Below, in pieces: positions 37,401 to 49,400 of a stretch of 64,000 nucleotides of DNA. Source of the DNA: Spodoptera frugiperda (Eukaryota > Arthropoda > Insecta > Lepidoptera > Noctuidae). The stretch covers positions 1,550,001 to 1,614,000 of the forward strand of contig NC_064227.1 of the NCBI RefSeq assembly GCF_023101765.2. The letters run 5' to 3'. Below the pieces are notes generated by a model. It was not told where the DNA came from. It saw nothing but the letters and a program-made list of their open reading frames with translations, and did not search any database. Numbering within the stretch: position 1 is the stretch's first letter; every line of letters starts with the position of its first letter. The translations under genes were made by a program, and so were the position numbers.

Positions 37401-40400
37401 CACGTGAGTGAGCCGTAGTTTACAATTGATTTATAATACAGTCGACTCTCGATAATTCGAACCTCTTAGTAATTCGAAGTTATCACAAGGTCCCTAGAAA
37501 ATCTCTTTATATTTCGAACTAAATCAATACATTTTTGTGTATTCGGTAATTCGAACAAAAACGTCATTATTACGTAACCAATCGACTCGATAATTCGAAG
37601 TTGCAGAGAAAAAGGGACAGGCATATCTAAAAGTTGGCAGAGACTGTTTTGAGACTTATTTTATTTTATGGTATAGGGGCAAACGAACAGACGGTTCACC
37701 TAATAGTGAGCGACCAGCGCCCATAGATCATTCACTCAATTTTGAGGCAAGTTTAAATTTCGGACCATTCGATAATTCAAACATTTGATAAATCGATATA
37801 TTTTATGAGTCCGCCGAATTTCGAACTAACAAGAGCCAACTGTAATTCCTTTACAAAATTACACAAAAAAAAATATAGCATAAAAACATATTTGGTAAAT
37901 TTAACAAAAACCTTATAACGAAGCGTTTTAAAAAGGTGCTTAGCGAGTGTTCACTTAATTAAATAATGATGAGAAAAAATAAAACATTAATTATAAATAA
38001 AACTAACACAAAACCTCACATAAAGCTTTTTATGGTATAAAGATTGGTATCAAATCAACTAGAGAGGTAAACATGAGTATATTCATTGAATGTCAATAAA
38101 TTATGTTCATACAGCTTACTTAGGGCTCCGGTTGGGTCCGAAAGTAATCGGGTGTAAACGAAACGCCCCCGAGAAACGCTACAATGTTTTTTTTGTTTTT
38201 ATAATTTTAATCATTTTCGTATTATTCCTGCAACATCAGCCTTAAGCTGTTGATTACAACTATTATTACATTAAATAAACATTGAATTCCTTTTTTTTAA
38301 TAAAACTCATTTCTCCATTTCCACCACTCGTTTGTGGCGTTTGGGAGTGTTCCGTTTACAACCTGTATAGTGACGTGAGTAAGCTGTATGAACGTTAAAA
38401 CATTTCATAAATATTTTCTAGTTTCTAGTTGATTTGACGTTATTAATCTTTATAGGTACGTGCGGAACAAACAAACATATAGACATACAAACGGCCAGCA
38501 AGCTCCATCCCAGTGCTCCTGTGTTTAAGCTTACAAATCCCCTAAATGCGTATACATTTGGAATCATACTTATATTGTAAATTTAAGTTTGTAAGGATTT
38601 CTTTCACGCAAATACTACTGAACTCTGATTGATTGGTTAATTGGAGCTGGCCAATTAGAGTGCTTAGTACGAGTTTGTTTTACGTTTAGAACGAGTTTGT
38701 TTAGATCGAAACGAGAAGCGTTTAGCGTCCTTATTGGTTGATTCATTCGTGCCGGCCAATCAGAGAATGATTAGCTGATTGTCAATGCGAAATGTTCTAC
38801 AAATATGGCTGCCCTCGTTTTGCCTCATTGTAATTTCCATATATTTATTTAAACTTCTCTAAAATTAATTGCAATTATTTTTATTTTACATATAAGTATA
38901 ATGTAACTTTCCCACGAATTCGCTCTGTTATACGAGTCTAGCCATGGGCTTTCCAGGGCTAGTGATGATAGTATAACTCGATTTAATTAAACATGTTACT
39001 TTTTTCTCCAATTATCTATCTTGAACTCAGAACTACTCAGAAGAACATATAATCTATATACTTACTAAAATATTAAGCTAAATAATTTGTTTATTTAAAC
39101 GTGCTAATATTCGGAACTGCTGAAATAATTCTTTCGTAATAGTTATAAAACATCACGCTATGATCAAAAGGAGCCGAGCAGCGAGCGAAACTGCGCGGGA
39201 GTAACTAGAGGTTTCTATATAGCTGTTCTCGCAAAGGTAACAAGTATTTTCCAAATGTATACTTTAATATAATATTTTAGAAAAATGCGTAAATACAATG
39301 CAATACCACTCATAACGCCTAGCGACTCGGCCACGGGAACTTGCTGACCTGTGAACATTGCCGATTTACAAAACGTAAATTATTGTAATCAGCTGCTTTT
39401 TGTTCTCACTGCTATTTGCGCGCTACGTCAAACATCTTTAATTAAGAGCTACTGAATGGCTTATGTAAGCTATGCTTTATAGTTTAAATAACCATGATAA
39501 ACTGGTCCTTAATTGGCGTGTAACAAATCAGCATCCTAGATAGACATTTGTAGCATTATAGGACGAATAGCTCTTAGACTATACGAAGCGTCTAGCCTAA
39601 TGCATGTTTAAAATGATGTATCGTAACAAAATCTTTTATTATTAAGTTGTACCAAAGTGACTAATGCAGTAATTTCGTTAGTCAAAAACAATGAATTATT
39701 TTAAAATAATTACTTTATAAGTATTCAATGCACAAATATAACGTAACTACGTACTACTTTGAACAAACACACAAAAATTTTGACATTTCAAACAAAAGTT
39801 TATTAACTATACCTTATGCGCCGTAAGAAGGTGCGGCTGACAGATTCAGTAACGTTTCGTATCACTCTTGAAAGTTGCTGCGATTTAAAAATTATGCCTT
39901 AGTATTTTAACTGTATCACATTCGTATTATGTTATATCATTCGGAAGTGTAGTTAATTAAATTAAATCCAACCGGAATGTTCTAGTCTTTAAATAAAATC
40001 TAATGAAATCAAAAATAAAGTAAAGTGTTATGCGTATAACGTAAATCCATAGTCGTGTTTAGTGATGGGATGTACTGCTACGATGGATAGGTAGTCGATG
40101 TTTTTTTAGAATATAAAACGAAAATTATGCGTCGTTCAATTATCACTCTTAAAAAACCTTTAATTATGTGGGTAAATCTACTGTAGACGCGGCTCTCTCT
40201 GCCCGAACCACAGTGACTTTATCAGAGCACAAATATATAGTAGACATTTCCGGCGCCTTTGATAATGCGTGGTGGTACTTAATCTGAAAGATCGTGGTTG
40301 CTTTAGTAACATATTCAAACTAATATACACTTATATTCTTCACGGTTCTGTAAAGCTGAAACTCTGAAACACCTCAGGGCTCGGTCATAAAATATTTATT

Positions 40401-43400
40401 TTGACAAGTATATACACGTAGTTACACTGCACAACTAAATAACACACACATTTAATAAAAAAATTAAAGAGAATTAAATGTATGCTGCGAGTATCGATAG
40501 CGATAAAAAAAGATTTTTCTAATGTCCATCCCTAAAGAGAGACGTCAACGTCATACTGGCATCTGTCAGCCGCACCTTGTTATAGCGCAAAGGGTATAAC
40601 TAGTCGAAAGCCGGCAAACTAAGAAAAAAAAATCAAAATAATATTTGTTCTTTTCGTCCCTCCATTAGTAATACAGAATGTCAAAATAAAAATAAATGAC
40701 AAACAAATTATACAACAATCTAAATAAATCCTTTTAAGGTAACATTTAATGTAATTTCACAATAAGTACATGTAAAATTAGTCGACGAATTAGTAAAACA
40801 GGACATTATAATGTTAGTAATAAGTGTTAGTTTCAATTGCCAACTAACATTAATATGACCATCATTCTAAAAAAATATTATCAATAGTAAAAAACAAAAA
40901 ATTATGACTCCTAATTAAAAATAATGTGCACTCACATTGATAGCAGAAAAAAAAACATACAGGTTTTATTAACTTACCCGGAAGGTCGGCCATGACAGCG
41001 GAAGTGCTCATGACGGCGTTGGCGTCTGCGCTGGCGCGGCTTGCCTTCATACTGCCGCCGGTCGACGGTTTCAGACCCAGGATCCAAACCTGGATACATA
41101 CAATAAGGATTGCAATGAATGTTGGTATTGCGCGATGTGTATTTACTTACAGTCCCCAAGCAACGTGTTTTATTAGATGTCAATAATTTAGACTAGTCCA
41201 AACCTTTCATATTCGTTTTTTACCATCACCTGTTTGCGGCGTTCGGGAGCGTACCGTTTACACCCTGTAGTTTATCTAATTGTTAAATAAATGCTTTTTT
41301 CTTATCTATAAGAAGGATTGTAAATTGAAACAATAAAGCCGGATTTACATCATGCATTGTAAAACTAGATGTATGCATAGTAAAACTGAAACACGTGAAA
41401 TTACTGATCAAATCTATACTAATATATAAAGCTGAAGAGTTAGTTTGTTTGAACGCGCTAATCTCCGGAACTTTAACTTAAATTCCTAACCCCCAAAAGA
41501 CAACAGCAACGCACTTGAGAAAAGTTAAAGGCTAATAACTTCACGCTACGATCAATAGGAGCAGAGCAGGGCGGGTGAAACCGCGCAGAAATAGCTAGTA
41601 AGTATTATAAACCTAAGGTCATGAAACTAGTTTCCTAATATAAATCCGGCTTAATGGCGCATTTACATTAGTCGGTTAGACCGCATTCGGCTGCAGGCCG
41701 TATTCGGTTACCAACTAATATAAACAGGTATTCGTTTGGCCGTATTCGGTTTGGCCGTATTAATTCGGTTTCTGTGAAACCAAATGCGGCCGCCGCCTTC
41801 GGTGACCGACCTAATGTAAACGCGCCATAATAGAGACATGAAGCTCACCAGATGCTGCAGCGTGGTGAGGACTGGCAGCCAGGCCTGCTGGATGGTGTCC
41901 CCGTCCCGCTGGGCGGCGCACAGCAGCGCCTTCATGGCCGTCACGTGCCGGGACGTCACCATCACGAACGACTGCTGCTGACCTGGTCAGCAAACCAACT
42001 CTTATCATCAACAGCATATACAGTGCCCTCCAAAAGTTAGTTGAAATGATCAATAATGTAGTAAATGTGAGGAAATTATAATAAAACCAAATAAAATCGT
42101 GGCTTCAAGAATTATTTATTAAAATATAATCAATTTAGAATATTTCTGTCAATAAGAGAATCATAACAAATTTTATAATTATAATTTATGTAGATTAACA
42201 ATGAAATCACGTTACCAAAAGTTAGTTGAAATTGTTGAAAAAATATTTTAAGGCTTGTGTCTTTGCAAATATTTTAACTTTTAATATTTTGTATGACCGC
42301 CATTATTCTGTAGAACTGCTTTAACTTACTCGTCTAGGCATTGATTCTACAAGATTCTGTAATGTATCGGCCGGTATAATCGACCATGTTTCAAGAATTT
42401 TATTTTTAAACAAATTCCTGTTGCGTCTTATGGAAACAGGGATCCTGCGGTCTAATTCATCCCATAAATGTTCAATGGGGTTAAGGTCGGGTGACATCGA
42501 AGGCCATTCCAGTAAATCCACTTCGTTATCTTCAAAATATTGTTTAGTTATCCTTGCTGTATGCTTCGGATCGTTGTCTTGTTGGAACTTGAAAATCCGA
42601 CCTAACCCCATTGTTTCAGCAGATTGTTTCAAATTGTCACGGAGAATATTACAATAGACCTGTGCTGTCATCTTGCCTTCAATTACTTGCAGTCGGCCCA
42701 CACCATGCCAAGAAAAACACCCCCAAACCATCACACTCCCACCGCCGTGTTTCACAGTGAGCTGCAAGTATTTGTCGTCGTAAGAGTTATCATTGCTTGT
42801 GCGCCATACAGTTTGCCGACGGCGATTTCCAAATAATTCAAACTTCGATTCATCGCTAAAGACTACTCTCTTCCAAAATTCTATTGGTTTATCCGAATAC
42901 TTTCGGGCGAACTCTAACCTTCGTTTTTTATGGATCGATGTTAAAAGAGGTTTCTTTCTGGCAATGTGACCTCGTAAATTAGCATCATGCAGGCGTCGCC
43001 TAATAGTAGTTTCAGAAACCGAGGTCCCTGCTTCCTGTAACTGATCTTTGATCTCTCGTACCACAATCTTGGGATTAATTTTACACCGCCGCACTATTAG
43101 TCGATCATCAACAGAAGTAGTAGCCCTAGGACGCCCCGACCGTGGCCTATCTGCAAGACTAGGACATTCTAAACTTTTCTTTATTATTTTTCGGACACCT
43201 TCTGGACTAACTTTAAATAATTTTCCCACAGTACTAAAGTTTTTATTTTTTTCGTATTCACACACAATCTTTATTCTTTCTTCGACAGATAATTTTCGCC
43301 TCGGAGCCATTATTAATTCAAAAATAGTCAAATCACCTTACAATATCATATTATTAAATTTAAACTACGCACACTGCCCTAACAATAATAATAAATGAAT

Positions 43401-46400
43401 TTAAAACCGCGAGAGTATCGGATATCGTTTAAAGTTTGCTATTTCAACTGACTTTTGACGCGCTCAATTCAAGTAGTGCACACATAAACATAGATTTTGA
43501 AAGAAATCAAAATGAATTTCAGGGAATTCCCTACTGTACGTATTAGAATAGTGTATCCAAACATAAATAGTAAACAGTTCATTCATCGAAACTGCGTATT
43601 TTGGAAAATATATAACATCATTGATAAGGTGAACTAATTTCAACTAACTTTTGGAGGGCACTGTAAGTGGTCATCAAACCAATACTTGTCATCTACAGCC
43701 TATAAGTGGCCACTGCTGACTAAAGGTCTCTTCTTGCTTCTGAGCATTAAACGTTACGCTTGCTTAATGCGGGTTGGCGATTCTAAACTTTAATTAGAAA
43801 TTATAATCTCAGGTTTCCTCACGATGTTTCCCTTCACCTTATGTTTACTTTGTTGAAATTTTGTTGTTTTGTTATTGTAATAAAAATAAAACTAATGAGT
43901 ATACAAAAAGTTCCTTTTAGAAAGTTGTTAGTAATCAAGAGAATAAACACGTGTTTAAATATCGATCACTAATTATGTATTACCAATCATTAGTCAATCT
44001 ATATAAAATTCAATTGCGGTTCGTTAGTCTCGCTAAAACTTGAGAACGGCTGAACCGATTTGGCAAATTTTGGTCTTGAATTATTTGTGGAAGTCCAAGG
44101 AAGGTTTAAAAGATGAGAAAAAAATGTTTGAGGCGGTGCGAAGTTTGTCGGGTCAGCTAGTATACTATATTTTGGTCTACTTCAAAGATGAATAAACATT
44201 AGATTAAAACCTGTAGGTAACGACGCTGACGGAAGAGGTGTGCCGACCCAGACGACCTGGTGGCGGTAGTCAGGGTCTGGTGGTGGTGGGGGGTCCCGTC
44301 TCCAGGGACAGGGCAGAGCACCCAGCGCGCCCAGCGCCGGGACCACGTACTGGGCGGGCAGAGCGCAGCGACACAGCGCACTCACGCATGCGTCGCGCCC
44401 TACTGAGTGACCCACCTGGAAACACGTATAAGATATACACACTAGTTAAAAAATGGTCATGTTAAGAAAACCTGTAGGTCTACTCCGGTTCTCGAATGCG
44501 AAGTTTCGTTGAAACTTCGGCTGCAAGCGTTAATTGGTTTTATTAATATAATATATAAAAATAAGTTGGGTTTTCCTTCCTGACGCTATAACTTCAGAAC
44601 GCACGATTGGAAATTTACATTCGTTGGAAAGGTCTCGGGCTCCGTGCCAAGTTCAAAAAAATTTCGAAAAATTAAAGCCGGACAACAGGGAAAATCATTG
44701 ATGGCGAAACCGAGTTCGCCGAGTTTTCTAGTATACTAATAAAATTACGTAAAATAACGTTTTATTTTTAATTTCAAATCTAAACCTATTTATATTTATC
44801 TTCATTTCATTCGTTCATTTTGTCGCAATAAATGGAATTGTAGTATGAAATCTGTGAAGTTTCGGAACAAACTCCGTTATTCGTTGAATTAAAGTAGACC
44901 TCCTGGCATGTAGCAGTGGGAGTACTCACCTTCCCGCTGACCCTGGCCAGGGTCTGTATGGCGCGCAGTATGTTCTCCAGCTCGCCTATACTCGCCTCGG
45001 CGAGCACCGACAGGCCCCACACAAGACCGCACCATGACGATTTCAGCAGCTGTGGACACAAACACGATTTTTTATAGATTTATGTCAAATAAATTAACAA
45101 GATTGCTTCGTTGGAGTGGTTAGACAAATTGTTATCGGGGTTTCAACTTTTAGATGACACAATGAGTTATTTAGTATTTGAATTATACCCAGAACAGTTT
45201 TGCAGCAGCCGCTTACTCATTCATTGTGTCCAACGTTTGACTAAACGACTCAAACGATATAGGAGACAATCTTAGTATGAAGATCTGATTTAAAATGAAT
45301 TTATCAGCTAAATTATCTCTGCACAAGTGAGAATTCATAAAGCACTAAACCGGCTCTATACAATGGGAATGGCGACAATTTTTTTATTGTCATGGAAACA
45401 GCAACCTCTTCGGAGAGGCGGGGAGCCAGTGGATGCAGGCAGCTTGTCGTTCTACGTGGAGGACTTTGTTCGGTAGAGGACGTCTCTCGGCTGATGATGA
45501 TGATGATGAACAGCAACCGTTTTAAAACCTCAGCGAGGCGGGTCGCTAGTAACTAAATAAATACTCAGGAACTGACCTGCAACCGAAGTTGTTTCTCTTT
45601 ATCTTCCACATCTTCTGTCTTCTGCACCACGTTAGAGTTCTGGTCGGCTTCTCCATTGTGGGAGTTGTTTGTTATCATTTTATCCGTCTTGTTCTCCGTA
45701 TCTATGGAACAAGGGTAAGGTTACCGGGTTACAATAAAGCATGCTACAGAAGAATAGGCATTTATTTTCAGCATTTATTTTCATAAGTGTGGGAGAGCCA
45801 TGCTTCGGCACGAATGGGCCAGATCGATCGGAGTTATCACTCTGAACGGCCCTGGTATCCCACGGCCTCACAGAAAACTCACGTGGAACAACGCTTGCGT
45901 TGTGTTTCGCCGTGTGACTGAGGTTAACAATACAAACAAACTTACCTTTGCTGTTGACATTCTTATTAGAATTGACCTCTCTCTCCTCTGTGTCATTTTG
46001 TATATCTTCATATAACTCTTGTAACCTGAAAAAGTACAAAGTATTAGGGGAATTTGAGGGCACATATTTAATGTTCAGTACCCTTGTTGGTTGGTTTTTT
46101 CGAGCGGGCCAATGAGAGCCGAACGTTACGTTTACAGCAATCGAAACGAGAGCCTCGACCGCTCTGATTGACCGGTTTGAATAAACCAACCAATCAGAGC
46201 GACGAACGCGCTCTCTTTTCGATAACTTCGAACTTTAAACATAAATGAAATAAAAATACAAAGGGTACAGGCGACCTCTCGGTCGGCAGTTTCCGACCAT
46301 TTGCGACCACCGCAAGTCGGTTAAAGTAAGGTCGATTTTTAAGCTTACCTGAAGTACTCGTTGCCTTCCACACTGATGGCTATGGACCGTATGATCTCCA

Positions 46401-49400
46401 TGAGACAAGCGTACGCCACCGAGATGCCGTACCCGTCCTGTATCACGGGAGCTTCGCTGCGGTCCAGCATTTCAATGCTGAAAGATTAATAATATTTATT
46501 TATTATATTTATATTTAACTAGTCATTCCCAAACAGTTTGCTTGGGTCCTATTGACCGTAGCGTGATGTTTTACAGCCTAACCTTTCTCTATGAATAGAC
46601 TATCCAACACAAAAAATATTATTCAATTGGAACCAGTAGTTGCGGAGATATTCGCGAACAAACAACGTCGTCGTACAAAAAAAAAATAGAAAAGTAATAA
46701 AATGAACTCTTCAGATAATATTAGTATAGAAAGAATGGTGTTTGGACACCATCAAGCCTAGTGGTAAATGATGATGTGGCCGACGATGGAGCTCGCCTAC
46801 CTATAAGTAATTTATTCACTCGGGACTTTAACACATCCAAAGTTAGAATTGTTAATTACTTCCCACCACCCAGGTAAAAATTTATCAACTCAATAGAGTT
46901 TCGTCTGGTCTGGGACTCAATTCCGAGCTCGAATCCGATGCTCATCGACGGTTGGTGAATAAAAATTTTGTAAAATGATACAAAAACAGACCTAAAATCT
47001 TATTCCATAAGGTCTCTTATTCGATAAGGTTCAAAGAACACCACTTACTAAACAGATTTAGCAGTCCCAGGTTCGAAGGTGACACAGAGCGGTAACCAGA
47101 CTCCCTTCCAGTAGAACCCTGACTGCTGAGGTATACCGGCAGACCCTGGAAACAGAATGTCGAAACAATTTTATTAAATATTTACGCGTTACCCGGACAA
47201 AAGATGATAGACAGATTATTGAATAACATTTTAACAAAATACACAAAAAGAAAACACTAACAATACATTTTTTTAAATATTTATTCAGCCTGTGTACTGC
47301 GGTTTACCACATTTCTAATATAATATGCAACCGCGATACAATCGCGCAACGCTATGTAAATCACGTCAGTGCGTACGGGGCTGAGATCAACTTGGCGATT
47401 TAAGGATCAATTTCCACCAGAGATGCTACGCTATGCTATGCTACTGTGGATGCGTTGGGCTTCCACCAATTATATCAATTGGTAAACATAGCTTAGTACT
47501 GGTGAAAACGGACTCAGCTAAGTTTTGTTTTTTATATGGAAATATGCGTGCTATGGATGGCTTCCGTACTATCGATATATTGCATACTCAAGCTGCGCAT
47601 CTTCCTCGCACAGCTACATAGCATCAGTGGAAACGGTAACATAGTTTCACAGCTTAGCTATAACATCTTCGCAGCATACCTACAAAGCACATCTCTGGTG
47701 GAAAAGCATCCTAAGCTAGATCAACTAGTTTTGAAAATAATCTCATAGGCCATGTCTATTGACAAATAAAATTATAATATAGTTAATACTTGATAAAAGA
47801 AATGTTAAGAATAATTATTTGTACCGTAATAGTTTTATTTGCCTTCAATATAGTTGTTTGTAACGGGTCAAATGGAGTTGGTAAGTTTTTTCTCAACTAG
47901 TCTAGTAGAAGTAGCGGTATTACGTGCCTACGTAATGTGCATCTCTGCCTACCCCTTCGGTGATAAAAGGCGTAACGTTGCTTCTAGTAGAAGTTTTAAG
48001 TGTGGGAGAGTCATGCTTCGGCACGAATGGGCCGGCTCAACCGGAGTGATACCACGGCCTCACAGAAAACCGACGTGAAACAACGCTTGCGTTGTGTGAG
48101 TTAGGTTACCGGAGGCCCAATTACCCCCCCCCCCCCATCGATTCCCCAACAACCCTTAAACTCCTAACCTTCAAAAGGCCGGCCACGTACTTGTAACGCC
48201 TCTGGTGTTTCTGGTGTTCATAAGCGGCGGCGATTGCTTACCATCAGGTGATCCGTCTGCTCGATTACCGGCTTATACCATAAAAAAGTGTATGTTGTTA
48301 GAGGTAGATCCAAAGGAGTACCCTCACGCAAACCTACTCAACATGAGGTGCACTCGGCGCTTCTCCCCAGGAGTGTGCGTGGAAGAAGTGGCTCCGGTGT
48401 GGACCTTCGTGTTCATGGCACAGAATTGCACGTAAATATTACACATTTAATTATCATCATCATCATCATCGTCAATGTAGGGCAAAGACTTTCATCCACG
48501 GGAAACGAATATCATCAAAATATTTGAAATTTGGTATAATTTATTTATTAAAAAAAATGGATGGACCTCCAAATCCGTATCACATCACACCAACAGCCTA
48601 TAAGTGGCCACTGCTGACCTAAGGCTTCTTCTCACACGGAGAAGGTTTGAGCATTAATCTCCACGCTTGCTCCATGAGGATTGGCGATTTCCAACATATA
48701 ATTACAAAATTATAAGCCCAGGTTTCCTCACGATGTTTTCCTTCACCGTTTGTCAGTGGAGTTTAAATAATCTTAGAACGTACATATAACTCGGAAAAGT
48801 CACATTGGTACTTGCCGTTGGTAGGTTTCGAACACACACTCTCATGCATGACAAGCGAGCGCGCCACCACGACACAATTTTGATACTTAGTGAACTTTCC
48901 ATATATACAATATAGGGATATAGGGATTAACCCGTCGTATGCTGAAGCACTGATCAGTGCGAGACACAATGTGTATTCTATTGTTGTCTCATACACCCGC
49001 AGACGAAAGGTTAAACATGCAAAATTTTCAGCGAACGTCTCGGTTGCACGAACAATTTTCGAACAAATCGATTTCGAACCTATCGACTCTGTATGAAACG
49101 ATGTCGAGTATTAATCGATAAGTACTTGGAGCTAGTCGAATTGCAAAATCGCAAGAATAGCTCTAGCAGTGAAGCCGAAACTAAGGTTGAAGTGGAGAAT
49201 GAGAGAATGGAGAATGAAACTGGTGCCGAAGACAAGAACCTTAGAGAGGGATTGGCTGGTAAGCTTTGTTTTAATTATTATTTTTACGGCATTAACCGGC
49301 AAATGAGCAGACGGACCACTTAATGGTAAGCAACCAGTGCCGACCATGGACACTTAGGGGGCGTTCAAGTATTGCGTAAAGCAAATTTTTGAAGATTTTT

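Larger units (their letters stand above)
35593..47145 (-). other. mon2: MON2 exons 11-21 (central part)
   Basis: Exons: 47145-47049, 46477-46349, 46025-45946, 45701-45577, 45049-44930, 44415-44211, 41982-41849, 41089-40978, 36911-36784, 36238-36137, 35703-35593. Exons 13-14 encode a polar, charged linker (EDIQNDTEEREVNSNKN, then Asn/Lys/Glu-rich) that is probably unstructured. Exons 15-21 carry the best conserved centre, including SSWCGLVWGLSVLAEASIGE, WRPITNHLLE and MREWGVEAITYLVQAAFQY. Exon 16 has a poly-proline run (RRDPPPPPDPDY) and an unusual donor, GTTTTA. Exon 17 is flanked within 37 and 21 bases by two different DNA transposons. Confidence 0.9.

Noticed and set aside
48205..48435. 76-residue frame starting upstream of Kunitz exon 2
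   Set aside because: Its first part is repeat family B. Only the portion after the acceptor at 48301 is real exon.
48800..48871. A tRNA gene suggested by a B-box-like sequence
   Set aside because: No complete cloverleaf or anticodon arm; it is the head of a SINE with other copies in the window.
48890..49096. 68-residue plus-strand frame overlapping Kunitz exon 3
   Set aside because: It reads exon 3 in another frame and starts in intronic sequence. The spliced Kunitz frame explains the coding signal better.
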